Position numbers and translations under genes: made by a program
DNA from: GCA-2720975 sp964467985
Lineage (GTDB): Bacteria; Planctomycetota; UBA1135; GCA-002686595
Direction of reading: 5' to 3'
Assembly (NCBI GenBank): GCA_964467985.1
Contig: CAYXTP010000005.1
Coordinates: 62,001-126,000 of the forward strand
Length of the DNA: 64,000 nucleotides
In this document: one piece after another, positions 37,200 to 46,264 of the stretch
Numbering within the stretch: the stretch's first letter is position 1
Layout of the letters: each line of letters begins with the position of its first letter
The notes under the pieces: generated by a model
Told to the model about the DNA's origin: nothing
Databases searched by the model: none
What the model saw: only the letters and a program-made list of their open reading frames with translations

Positions 37200-39623
37200 A
37201 TGATCCGAACTCTTTTCACCCTGTTGGCTCTCAGTTTGAGCGCGCAATTTGCGCAGCCCGCTAGCGCTCAGAATAATGAGGCCAAGGCCAGTCTTTACAC
37301 GCGCGTTGAAGGTGAACGCGCGAGCGCTGCTCTCGTTCTTCGCATCACGCCTGGCTGGTACCTCTACCACACAGAGCTGGGCCATCCCGACGCGATCGGT
37401 ACCGCCCTGAAACTGGATCTTTCCTCGGAGGGGATCGAGTGGGGCGAGTTCGTGCTGCCCGAGCCGCACGTGAAGCACGTCGATGACGAGGTGCTGGGTT
37501 CCTACACCTACAACTACCACACGGGCAAGGTCGTGGCCTATGCGACAGGCAAGGTGACGGAGCCGGGAGCGGCTGGTACGAAGCTGGTCCTTTCCGGTCA
37601 GACCTGCACCGATCTCACCGGCGTCTGCGTGTTCTATGACGAAGAAGTGAGCACCCAGGGAGAGGGGCGCGACAAGTACTGGGAAGATTGGCCGGAGAGT
37701 CTGGGCGCTGCCCCCACGGGCGAGCCAGCAGTGGCGCCGGTCGAAGCAAAACCAGAGATCTCTGTCCCAACACCGCCTCTCGCCTTGGGTCCGCCGACCC
37801 AGGCTCCCTCACCCCAGGAAGTGACGGGCCGCTTGTGGGCTCGTGCCGACGAGGCGACCCAGTCCGTACGCGCGGTGATCGAGTTGAGTGTGGCAGAGCA
37901 CTTTCACATCTATCATGGCCCGACCAAGGGTGATCTCGGTCACCCCGAAGCGATCGGAACCCCGACCACGGTTGAGTTCGAGAGCGACGATGTGGAATGG
38001 GCCAACGAGGGCATGCGCATGCCACCGCCCGAAGTACTTGATCAAGCCATCCCGGCGGCCGACGGGGACGGCAATATTTGGATCAACTCCCACCACGGCA
38101 CCGTTCGGATTCAGGTTGAAGGCCTGCTCTATGACACCTTCGATCCCGCCGATGTTCTCGCCCGTGTGATGGGCCAGGTGTGCGATGACCAGGGCTGCTT
38201 GCCCTGGTCACTGGATCTGGAGGTCGAGGGAACGGGGCCCGATGACGCCTTTGACTGGCAAGCGACCGCGGGAATTCCAGAGAGTTCTGGCGGCGACAAG
38301 AGTGAGGGCAAGGGCGGCGACAAGCCCTCCATGTTCAAGTTCCTCTTGGCTGCGATTGGCTGGGGCATCTTCACATTGCTCATGCCTTGCACCTATCCGA
38401 TGATCCCCATCACGATCTCATTCTTCACGAAGCAGGCCGATTCGCGGGACGGAAACGTGCTGCCGCTTTCCCTGACCTACGGCGTGGGCATCGTGAGCGT
38501 GTTCATCTTGATTGGTCTCCTGTTCGCGCCGGTCATCATTCCGTTTGCGACTCACCCCGTGACCAATATCGTCATTGGTGTGCTGTTCATCTTCTTCAGC
38601 CTAGTGCTCTTCGGGTTCATTCAGCTGCAACCGCCCAAGCGCATGATGGCTGTGGCGAGCAAGGCCTCGGCTACAGGCGGCTATCTGGGCGTGTTCCTCA
38701 TGGGGGCCACCCTGGTGGTCACCTCGTTCACCTGCACGGCGCCATTTGTCGGGACCTTGTTGGGTTCGGCGGCCACGGGGCAGGGCGCGGCTCAGGACAC
38801 GCTACGCATCGTCTTGGGCATGGGGGTGTTCGGCTTGACCATGGCCACACCCTTTGTGTTCCTGTCCCTCGTGCCCGGCCGGGTCAAGCAGATGCCCCAG
38901 GCGGGGGAGTGGATGAACACCCTCAAGGTGTTTCTCGGATTTGTGGAGGTCGCAGCCGCCCTGAAGTTCATCTCCAACGCAGATCTGGTCTGGGAGTGGG
39001 GCATCTTGGGCCGCGATGTATTCCTGGCGGCTTGGTGTGTGATTTTCGCGGCGGCGGGCACGTACCTGATCCTGCAGGCCGCCAAGTCAGGCAGAAAGAG
39101 CCCTATGCAGAAGCGCATCGGCGCATTCACGCTGCTGCTCGCTGCGTACTTCGGCTATGGCGTGCCGGGGAACGCGCTCGACGAGGTGGCCACGACTCCT
39201 CTGTTGCCTCCTTATTCCGTGTTCGAGCGGTTTGAGGCGGGCATAGCCAAACACGCGATCGTCAAGGACGATTGGGAGGCTGCCATGAGCCTGGCGCAAG
39301 CAAGTGGCAAGCTAGTCCTCGTTAATTTTACCGGCTTCACATGAGTGAACTGCCGCCTGATGGAAAAGGGCGTTTTCCTGCACCCGGCGGTCGCCGGGCC
39401 CTTGACCGAGCGATTTGTAGAAGCTCGCTTGCACATCGACTACGAACGCAATGAGGTTCGCCAGCTCGATATGACGGCCACCGTTGCCCAGCCGGTCTAC
39501 CTAGTCGTAGATCCGGTCACCGAGGAAGTTCTCGGCCGACATGATGGTGCCACTCTCGTTTCTGATGACCCATTTGTCGATTTCCTCAACGATGGGTGGG
39601 AGAAGGCAAGGGCCAAGGACTAG
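37200..39623 (+). CDS. dsbD: Thiol:disulfide interchange protein DsbD with in-frame UGA (probable selenocysteine 715)
   Basis: Carries reducing power from cytoplasmic thioredoxin across the membrane to envelope thiol proteins. After a signal peptide, two DsbD-alpha-like domains (about residues 25-160 and 205-350) have their own Cys pairs (QTC...GVC and QVCDDQGC). The membrane domain (about 375-640) carries LLMPCTYPM and FTCTAPF with the two channel cysteines. The frame then meets a TGA (39342-39344) at codon 715, within NFTGFT-x-VNCRLME. The family has Cys there, so the motif would read U-V-N-C. It stays open for 92 more codons, including the thioredoxin cis-Pro (AQPVYLVVDP), and stops at TAG 39621. 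The alternative is a nonsense-mutated gene, but no other damage is seen. The full product is 807 residues. Confidence 0.85.
39362..39378 (+). promoter_or_regulatory. Candidate bacterial SECIS stem-loop downstream of dsbD UGA
   Basis: A perfect 6-bp stem GGAAAA/TTTTCC with apical loop GGGCG (39368-39372). It starts 17 nt after the UGA, and the loop starts 23 nt after it, inside the known spacing for bacterial SECIS elements. Two Gs open the loop, as the pattern requires. A second hairpin, CCCGGC-GGTC-GCCGGG (39383-39398), has a GGUC loop like E. coli fdhF, but its loop is 44 nt from the UGA, further than usual. Confidence 0.55.
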
Positions 39624-41827
39624 GTGAAGCCTAGGGCTAGACCGCCCTGGTAGACCGCGAAGCTTACAATCCAGGCCAAAGCGGTCATGTAGCCCAACAT
39701 GAACAGGGGCCAGCGCCAGGAGCGCGTCTCGCGCTTGACCACGGCGACGGTGCTCAGGCACTGGCAGGCCAGGGCGAAGAACACCAAGAGTGAAAGCCCG
39801 ACCAGGGGTGTGTAGACCGGATCGCCGTTCTCCCGTTTTTCATCCCGCATTTTCTTGCGCAGGGTGGCGACCGCAGCCCCCTCGTCCTCCCCGCCCGCGC
39901 CATAGACAACGGCCATCGTGGCCACGAAGACCTCGCGTGCTGCGAGGGATCCGATCAGGCCCACGCCGATCTTCCAGTCGAAACCGAGAGGGGCGATGGC
40001 GGGCTCGAGCGTGCGGCCAAGTTTGCCGGCCCAGCTGTGTTCGCGTTGCAATGCCCCCCTCTCCCGTTCGATCTCTTTTGCCGCGAGTTCGCGTTCGCTG
40101 GGATCTAGGTAGGTCTGTTCAAGGGCGGCGACCCTTGCATCCAAGGGGGCCGCTCGGTTCTCACTCAGGTTCGGATAGTCAGACAGCAGCCAAAGGGCCA
40201 CCGTGCAGGCCAAGATCACTGTCCCCGCCTCGGTCACGAACACCTTGCCCTTCTGGAAAGCCATTCGCGCGACGACCCGCGCTTGGGGCAGCCGGTAGGG
40301 TGGCAATTCCAGGATGAGTGGGACACTGGGGCCCTGGATCAAGGTTCGCGAGAGGACTCCTGCTGCGATCAGCGCAATGAGGGTGCCGAACAAGTACATG
40401 CCGACTAGCATCAGTCCTTGCACGTCGATCCAGCCGGTCGCGCCAGTCACCGGAAACAGCGCGCCGATCACCAAAGTGTAGACGGGCAGACGGGCGGCAC
40501 AGGACATGAGCGGCACGACCATCATGGTGAGCAAACGGTCGCGCCGGCGCTCCATTGTGCGTGTTGCCATGACGGCTGGGATCGCGCAGGCGTAACCCGA
40601 GAGCATAGGAATGAATGCTCGGCCATGTAGGCCTACCGCTCGCATGATGCGGTCCATCAAGAACGCAACGCGCGACATATAGCCCGAGTCTTCCATCACT
40701 CCGAGCAACGCGAAGAGCAGCATGATTTGCGGCAGAAACACGAGCACTGCGCCTGTTCCCGCAATCAGACCCTCGGTGACAAATGCGCGCAATGCGCCCT
40801 CAGGCAGGACCGAGCCAATCCACGATCCGACGTTCCCAATGCCGCCGTCAATCCAATTGATCAGGGGTTCCGACCACGTGAACAGGGTCTGAAACAAGAA
40901 GCCCATGATGAGGATGAGCGCCGCGAAGCCCGCCATCGGGTGCAGCAGGAACCCATCGACACGTTCGCTCCAGGCGCTGGCTGAGCTGGGCTTGCGCATC
41001 GCTGCGGCCACATGTCGGTCGATCCACTCGTAACGGGAAGCGATGAGCTCCAGGTCCACGTCTCGCCCGGAGCCTGCAGCCAAGCGGCGGCGATGGGCTA
41101 CCGCCTCGCGCAAGGAATCGGGGACACCCCGCAGCTCGTCGTCTTCGTCTAGGGAGAGCAGAGCCCAAGCAGCAAAGGCCAACTCGCGCGGGGCCCGCCC
41201 GTCCTTCCAGGTGTCGGGTAGCGCCTGCACCACGGCTTGCAGGTCTGCCTGCAACAAGGGGTCTTCGTGGGCCCAACGAGCTCCGGGCGTACCCTTGGCT
41301 GGGGAGGCCAAGACTCGATCGATGGCTCCCTTCAATTCGGAAACACCGGTTCCCGCGCGGGCATTGGTAGGCACGACGGGGACACCCAGCGCCTGCTCAA
41401 GAGCGCGAGCGTTCACCTTGCGGCCGTCTCCATCAAGCATGTCCACCATGTTCAACGCCACGACCGCGGGTTGCTCAAGCTCGATGACCTGCAAGACCAA
41501 GTACAGGTTCCGGGAGAGCTGAGACGCATCCACAACCAGGACAACCAGGTCGGGGGCTGTGTGTGGGCCCAATCCGGCCAGTGCGCCAATAGCGATCTGC
41601 TCTTCGGCGCTGCGTGCGGAGAGGCTGTAGTTGCCCGGGATGTCGAGCACTTCCACCTTGCCGGCCTTGGGCAGGACGACCTGTCCACTATGCCGGTCCA
41701 CGGTGATGCCGGGGTAGTTGCCCACGCGCTGGTCGGACCCGGTCAGCTGATTGAACAGGGACGTCTTGCCCGTGTTGGGGTTCCCCGCCAGGGCGACGAG
41801 GCTGAGACGAGAGGTCGGTTCGCTCAC
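39620..41827 (-). CDS. feoB: Ferrous iron transporter FeoB
   Basis: A 735-residue inner-membrane Fe2+ transporter with an N-terminal G domain. G1 is GNPNTGKT (residues 15-22), the switch/G2 region is NYPGITVD, G3 is DIPGNYS and G4 is NMVD. A helical GDI region to about residue 265 follows. The membrane part has two Gate motifs with Cys (GYACAIPAVMATRTME and the later ALACQCLSTVAVV). It starts with GTG at 41827 overlapping the feoA TGA, so translation is coupled. Its 3' end overlaps the dsbD stop by 4 bp in convergent orientation. Confidence 0.96.
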   Translation of the reverse strand: MSEPTSRLSLVALAGNPNTGKTSLFNQLTGSDQRVGNYPGITVDRHSGQVVLPKAGKVEVLDIPGNYSLSARSAEEQIAIGALAGLGPHTAPDLVVLVVDASQLSRNLYLVLQVIELEQPAVVALNMVDMLDGDGRKVNARALEQALGVPVVPTNARAGTGVSELKGAIDRVLASPAKGTPGARWAHEDPLLQADLQAVVQALPDTWKDGRAPRELAFAAWALLSLDEDDELRGVPDSLREAVAHRRRLAAGSGRDVDLELIASRYEWIDRHVAAAMRKPSSASAWSERVDGFLLHPMAGFAALILIMGFLFQTLFTWSEPLINWIDGGIGNVGSWIGSVLPEGALRAFVTEGLIAGTGAVLVFLPQIMLLFALLGVMEDSGYMSRVAFLMDRIMRAVGLHGRAFIPMLSGYACAIPAVMATRTMERRRDRLLTMMVVPLMSCAARLPVYTLVIGALFPVTGATGWIDVQGLMLVGMYLFGTLIALIAAGVLSRTLIQGPSVPLILELPPYRLPQARVVARMAFQKGKVFVTEAGTVILACTVALWLLSDYPNLSENRAAPLDARVAALEQTYLDPSERELAAKEIERERGALQREHSWAGKLGRTLEPAIAPLGFDWKIGVGLIGSLAAREVFVATMAVVYGAGGEDEGAAVATLRKKMRDEKRENGDPVYTPLVGLSLLVFFALACQCLSTVAVVKRETRSWRWPLFMLGYMTALAWIVSFAVYQGGLALGFT

Positions 41828-42057
41828 GATTTCAGTTCCTCGACCTCGATCTTGCTGGCCTCACTCTCACGCAAACTGATGTGACTACCACGCACCTCAA
41901 CCTCGACCATGCCGCCCACCCGCACGAGGCGCACGAGCCGTAGCTCTGTTCCCGGCAGGAGGCCCAATTCCATCAGTCGGCGGCGAAACGCCCGTTCGCC
42001 GCCGAGGCTTACTAGGCGCCCACGGGCGCCGGGGGGGAGAGAGGGGAGGGCAATCAT
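41824..42057 (-). CDS. feoA: Ferrous iron transport protein FeoA
   Basis: A 77-residue SH3-like cytoplasmic protein that assists FeoB. It begins MIALPSLPPGARGRLVSLGGE and has the family segment RRLMELGLLPGTELRLVR, then VEVEVRGSHISLRESEASKIEVEEL. I use the ATG at 42057; a TTG 9 codons upstream is also open but lies inside the palindromic operator. The gene ends overlapping feoB (GTGA). Confidence 0.92.
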   Translation of the reverse strand: MIALPSLPPGARGRLVSLGGERAFRRRLMELGLLPGTELRLVRLVRVGGMVEVEVRGSHISLRESEASKIEVEELKS

Positions 42058-42066
42058 GGATCCACT

Positions 42067-42085
42067 ATTGAGACACGTTCTCAAT
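42067..42085. promoter_or_regulatory. Palindromic operator upstream of feoAB
   Basis: A perfect inverted repeat, ATTGAGA-CACGT-TCTCAAT (7-5-7), whose edge is 10 bp upstream of the feoA ATG. Its position and the TTGAGA half-site suggest a binding site for an iron-responsive repressor of the Fur or DtxR type. No such regulator is encoded in the window, so the protein is inferred. Confidence 0.55.
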
Positions 42086-42236
42086 CAGGGGAGAAGCCTA
42101 CCACGGTTGATAGCGCCCGGGGAGTGGCGCAACTGCCCATTTTGTGCTGTGGCACCGAGGGTGGCGCCCGCCTATCCTCCCCTGAGATGAACGCTGTCTG
42201 CGCCTGAGTTTTCCCCCCTCTGCCCCCAATTCTCCC

Positions 42237-42920
42237 GTGGCCAACCCCAAGGAAACCGCCGGTCGTCAGGCGGCAGAGCTCGTCCAAGACGGCATGACAG
42301 TCGGCCTCGGTACTGGCTCGACGGTCTATTTCACCCTCGTGCGCCTAGCTGAGCGAATCGAAAGTGAGGGCCTGACCATCCGCGGCGTTCCCACCTCGGA
42401 GGACACAGCACACAAGGCGCGCGCGTTTGGGATTCCCCTCGCCACCCTAGATGAAGTGCAATCCATCGACCTGACGATCGATGGGGCCGACGAGATCGAC
42501 GGCCAATTTTGCCTGACGAAGGGCGGCGGAGGCGCGCTCTTGAGGGAGAAGGTCGTGGCCTACATCAGCAAGCGTGAGGCGATCGTCGTGGGACGCGACA
42601 AGGTTGTCGAACGCCTCGGGACGACCTTTCGCTTGCCCGTGGAGGTCACGCCCTTTGCGCGCCCGATGGTCGTGCGTGCCATCGCCGAATTGGGAGCGGA
42701 GCCTCACTTGCGAGTGGATGATGAGGGCGGTGCGTATCTCACCGACAACGGCAACGAGATCCTCGACTGTGTTTTTCCCGAAGGCATCGAGGATCCGGCC
42801 GGGCTCGAGGCCGACCTGGACCGCATTCCGGGTGTCGTCGAATCGGGCCTGTTTGTCGGCTTGGCGCAGGTCTGCTTTGTCGGCGAAGAAGACGGCACCT
42901 GCACGGTGCTGGAGCTCTAA
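42237..42920 (+). CDS. rpiA: Ribose-5-phosphate isomerase A
   Basis: Interconverts ribose 5-phosphate and ribulose 5-phosphate in the pentose phosphate pathway. The 227-residue protein starts with GTG. It has the family motifs GLGTGSTVYF (phosphate loop), TIDGADEID (catalytic Asp), KGGGGALLREKVVA (catalytic Glu/Lys), and VTPFARPMV. The length matches the family. It is convergent to gmhA, whose 3' end is 7 bp away. Confidence 0.95.
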   Translation: MANPKETAGRQAAELVQDGMTVGLGTGSTVYFTLVRLAERIESEGLTIRGVPTSEDTAHKARAFGIPLATLDEVQSIDLTIDGADEIDGQFCLTKGGGGALLREKVVAYISKREAIVVGRDKVVERLGTTFRLPVEVTPFARPMVVRAIAELGAEPHLRVDDEGGAYLTDNGNEILDCVFPEGIEDPAGLEADLDRIPGVVESGLFVGLAQVCFVGEEDGTCTVLEL

Positions 42921-42926
42921 GCCGTC

Positions 42927-43526
42927 CTAGGCGTAGTTCTCCGGAAACATCTGGCGCTCCACTAGCTCGATGACGGAGTGGATGATTTTGATGTGCATTT
43001 CCTGAATGCGATCGGAGGTCGTGGCCAAGGGAACGACGATGGGGATATCCACCTGGCTTGCCATCTCGCCTCCACCATTACCCAGCAATCCGACGACGCA
43101 CATGTCGCGGGAGCGAGCCTCGGCGCAGGCGCGCAAGACGTTGGGGGATCCGCCTGAAGTCGAGATGGCCAAGAGCAGGTCCCCTGGCTTGCCGAACGCC
43201 TGCACCTCGCGCGCGAAGACCTCGTCGTAACCAAAGTCGTTGGCCGCACAGGACAGGCGTGCCGGATCGGAGAACGCGATCGCTGGCTGGGCCGCCCGGT
43301 CGCCTCGAAAGCGACCTGTCCACTCCTCTGCGAAATGCATGGCGTCGCACATGCTGCCACCGTTGCCGCAGGACAGGAGCTTGCCGCCACGCCGCAGGGT
43401 GGCTTCAGCTTCACTTGCAAACCGAAGCACTGAGGCCATCAGGGCCGCGTCGGCCATGAATGCGGCGAGGGTCTGAGCGGCGCCTTGCAGGGCGTCTTCG
43501 AGGTGCGTGGAGGTTGCGTCACTCAT
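42927..43526 (-). CDS. gmhA: Phosphoheptose isomerase (SIS domain)
   Basis: Converts sedoheptulose 7-phosphate to D-glycero-D-manno-heptose 7-phosphate, the first step to LPS heptose. The 199-residue SIS-fold protein has LLSCGNGGSMCDAMHFAEEWTGRF, SCAANDFGYDEVFARE, and LLAISTSGGSPNVLRA. HIKIIHSVIELVE near the C-terminus includes the metal-site His. I start at the ATG at 43526 because the protein then begins MSDATST. That start lies within the last codons of ispG (8-bp overlap), implying coupled translation. Confidence 0.93.
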   Translation of the reverse strand: MSDATSTHLEDALQGAAQTLAAFMADAALMASVLRFASEAEATLRRGGKLLSCGNGGSMCDAMHFAEEWTGRFRGDRAAQPAIAFSDPARLSCAANDFGYDEVFAREVQAFGKPGDLLLAISTSGGSPNVLRACAEARSRDMCVVGLLGNGGGEMASQVDIPIVVPLATTSDRIQEMHIKIIHSVIELVERQMFPENYA

Positions 43527-44670
43527 GCGGCGTGATTGTAGCTTCGGGGGTGTCGATGATCTGATCCAGCTCATTCTTGAGCGCGCCGAGAACGTCGTCG
43601 TACGAGTAGGTACCTACAGTCTCTGGTCCGCGCTTGAGATTGACGGTGGCGGGGCCACACCACAAGCCCAGGTCGGCGTCGTCGGTTTCCCCGGGCCCGT
43701 TGACCCTGCAACCCATCACGGCGATGGTCACATCGTGATCTTGGGCGTACTCGGTCAGGGCCTTGACCTCGCCGGCCAGCTCGATGAAGCGGTCGTTCTC
43801 TACCCGTGAGCACGAAGGGCAAGCGATGATGTTGAGACCATCGAAGAATCCCTTGGGTACTGATCGAAACCGACCGGCGTCGATGTCGCTCAGGATCTGC
43901 CGGCCCACCTCGATTTCCTGACCCTTGTCCTCGAAGGGAACGGTCAGGGAAACCCGCAAGGTGTCACCGATCCCCTGGACCACGAGCTGCTCAAAAGCGA
44001 TGCGGGTCTTGATGACCCCATCGGGGGGCATTCCAGCCTCTGTCACCCCTAGGTGCAGGGGAACGTCGGGTCGCTGTTTGGCAAACGACTGATTGGCTTC
44101 GATCACCAGGCGTGGGTCCGAGTCCTTGATGGAGACCAGGTAGTTGAGGAACCCGGCATCATCGAGGATTCGGCAGTGGTCGACCGCGCAGGAGACGATC
44201 GCTGCCACGTGGTCGTTCGGGTGCGCAGCATCGTATTCGGGTGCAATCGAGCCGGCGTTGACACCGATACGGATCGCGCAGTCATGGGTCCGCGCGAGCT
44301 CCGCGATCCAGCGCACTTTGCCCTCGATCGACACCTCTTTCTCGTGGTGGTGCAGATGGCCGGGGTTGTAGCGGATCTTTTGCACATGGGGGGCGATGAT
44401 CTCGGCCAGGCGGTAGTTCTCTTGCAGGTCCACGCTCAAGGGCACGTCGGTAGTCTTGCTCAATTTGATGAGGCTCTCCACATCGCGCGCGCTGTCCACG
44501 GCCACGCGGATCAGGTCTGCTCCGGCGACACCCAGCAATTCGAGCTGACGGCCTGTGGCCACTTCGTCGCGCGTCTGCGTGGCGGCCATGCTTTGCACGG
44601 CGATGGGGTGGTCACCTCCAAGGCTCAGCGAGCCCACCTGGATGGTGCGTGTCTTGCGGGGGGGCAGCAT
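43519..44670 (-). CDS. ispG: 4-hydroxy-3-methylbut-2-enyl diphosphate synthase (flavodoxin)
   Basis: A [4Fe-4S] enzyme of the MEP isoprenoid pathway. The 383-residue protein starts at 44670, reading MLPPRKTRTIQVGSLSLGG. Motifs are HPIAVQSMAATQT, the (beta/alpha)8-barrel segments DIPLSVDLQENY-like (here DVPLSVDLQENY) and KIRYNPGH, and the cluster ligands IACPSCSR and MGCRVNGPGE. It is the compact bacterial form without the insert domain of the large plant/Chlamydia type. It overlaps gmhA. Confidence 0.95.
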   Translation of the reverse strand: MLPPRKTRTIQVGSLSLGGDHPIAVQSMAATQTRDEVATGRQLELLGVAGADLIRVAVDSARDVESLIKLSKTTDVPLSVDLQENYRLAEIIAPHVQKIRYNPGHLHHHEKEVSIEGKVRWIAELARTHDCAIRIGVNAGSIAPEYDAAHPNDHVAAIVSCAVDHCRILDDAGFLNYLVSIKDSDPRLVIEANQSFAKQRPDVPLHLGVTEAGMPPDGVIKTRIAFEQLVVQGIGDTLRVSLTVPFEDKGQEIEVGRQILSDIDAGRFRSVPKGFFDGLNIIACPSCSRVENDRFIELAGEVKALTEYAQDHDVTIAVMGCRVNGPGETDDADLGLWCGPATVNLKRGPETVGTYSYDDVLGALKNELDQIIDTPEATITPHE

Positions 44671-45024
44671 GTTGGGGGTCAGTCTATCAGGCCTCTTCGC
44701 CCGCTCTGAGGGGGCTAGGGGGGGGAAGCACAGAAATCGAGGGGTATGTGCCCCGCGCTCGGGCGTGGGGCCGGAGTGGGGGCGAAGAACCAAGAAGAGA
44801 ACCGGGCACCGGGCCCGGTGGGTTGCGTCTACGGGAATCCCCTCTCTCGTTTGACCCCCATTGGGTCCGGGGCCTTTTTGAACGGCGGGCAGAAACAACT
44901 GTTCGTCCACCAGCCCTTCCGGACCGCGCCCCGGGGGGCTGGGCTTCTTGGTAGCCATGCGGTCAATGCCCATCGGCCGACCACCCGGTGTAGACTCGGC
45001 TTCCGACGCACCGAGACTATTTCA
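44671..45024. other. Divergent intergenic region with a 14-bp palindrome
   Basis: 354 bp between ispG (minus) and the FAD oxidoreductase (plus). It must contain both promoters, but I see no clear -35/-10 pair. A perfect 14-bp palindrome, CACCGGGCCCGGTG, lies at 44807-44820, and a small hairpin GACCC-CCATT-GGGTC lies around 44854. No gene is apparent; open frames here are GC-driven. Confidence 0.4.
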
Positions 45025-46260
45025 TTGAAAGCAAAAATCCTCATCGTGGGTGGCGGTGCCATGGGCACTTGCACAGCCCTTTATGCCGCCAAACACAGTG
45101 ACCCCATGCGGGAACCCGTGGTGCTTGTGGAGCGTGACACGCTGGCTGCAGGGGCGTCGGGGCGCACCTCTGCGATTGTGCACCAGGGCTTTGCGGACCG
45201 GGTGATGGCCAGCATGGCTCGGGACACGGTCAAGGTGTATTCAGGCATGCGCGCATCCACGGGGCGCTCGCTTGGCTACCGACGCACGGGTGCCCTGATT
45301 CTGGCCGGGGACTCACCCGAGCGCATCGCCGAGCTCGACGCCAACATCGACGTGCAGAGTTCCCTCGCCATCAACGTGACCCGAGTGGAAGCTGAGGAGA
45401 TGCGCCAGCTCTTCCCGGGCATCGAAATCAGCGACAAGGCTGTGGGCGCGTGGCAGCCCGAGGGAGGTTTCATTGATCCGGCGCGGACGATCAGTGTCTT
45501 TGCCGCGCTGGCACGCGAAAAAGGGGCGACCATCCGCGAGGGTTCCGGAGCCCACAAGTTGCTGCTCGAGGGTGACAAGGTGGTGGGCGTGCAGACCGAG
45601 AAGGAGACCTATCACTGCGAAAACGTCGTGCTTGCCACCGGCGCCTGGACACACACCTTCCTGAAGGACTACGGCGTAGACCTGCCCATGCGCGCGCTCA
45701 AGACGCGCGAGTCGTTCCTATCTATGCCCCCGGTCGAGGGCCCGGAAGAAGACGAACTCGACATGGAGGGCAGCCACGGCGACATGGAGACGCGCTTCAT
45801 GATTAACCCGCTCGATAGCGCTCCCGTCGCGCACCCCGTCCTCATCGACTTGGAGCGTGACTTCCAAACACGTTGCGACCCCCTTCGAAGTCGCACACGC
45901 GTTGAGCAACTAGGTTTGGCGGATGCCGAAGAGATCTCCAGTCCTGATGGCTGGAAACCGGACGGCTCGGAAAATTCGGACGCGTTCTGTGGTTGGGCGC
46001 GAGAGGCAATTGCCGGTCGGCTTCCGATCTACCGCGACCAAGAGGACTTGGGGACTCACACCGCCTGGCTAACCGTTTCGCCCGATGGCGTGCCCGTTGT
46101 GGGCCCGGTGAATTCGATCAAGGGGCTGTACGTCATGGCCGGATTCTCAGGCCGCGACTTTCACCTGGCGCCCTCCATCGGTGAGGGATTGGCCCAGATG
46201 ATCTTGGGCAATCCCGTCAGTGCGTTTGACCCGGCGGCTCTGTCTCCTGATCGGTTCTAG
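45025..46260 (+). CDS. FAD-dependent amine/glycine-type oxidoreductase (DAO family)
   Basis: A 411-residue flavoprotein. The N-terminal dinucleotide motif is ILIVGGGAMGTCTAL (GxGxxG), followed by VLVERDTLAAGASGRTSAIVHQGF, typical of the DAO/sarcosine-oxidase family. LATGAW is present mid-protein, and the C-terminal FAD segment is SPDGVPVVGPVNSIKGLYVMAGFSG with GRDFHLAPSIGEGLA. It starts with TTG at 45025, directly before KAKILIVGG; no ATG precedes it in a plausible place. The substrate is likely an amino acid or N-methyl amine, but the sequence does not say which. Confidence 0.85.
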   Translation: MKAKILIVGGGAMGTCTALYAAKHSDPMREPVVLVERDTLAAGASGRTSAIVHQGFADRVMASMARDTVKVYSGMRASTGRSLGYRRTGALILAGDSPERIAELDANIDVQSSLAINVTRVEAEEMRQLFPGIEISDKAVGAWQPEGGFIDPARTISVFAALAREKGATIREGSGAHKLLLEGDKVVGVQTEKETYHCENVVLATGAWTHTFLKDYGVDLPMRALKTRESFLSMPPVEGPEEDELDMEGSHGDMETRFMINPLDSAPVAHPVLIDLERDFQTRCDPLRSRTRVEQLGLADAEEISSPDGWKPDGSENSDAFCGWAREAIAGRLPIYRDQEDLGTHTAWLTVSPDGVPVVGPVNSIKGLYVMAGFSGRDFHLAPSIGEGLAQMILGNPVSAFDPAALSPDRF

Positions 46261-46264
46261 GCCG

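Noticed and set aside
39342..39344. dsbD TGA as a plain nonsense mutation making two gene fragments
   Set aside because: The TGA falls precisely on the redox cysteine codon, the downstream 92 codons are intact, and a SECIS-like hairpin is positioned correctly. Not fully excluded.
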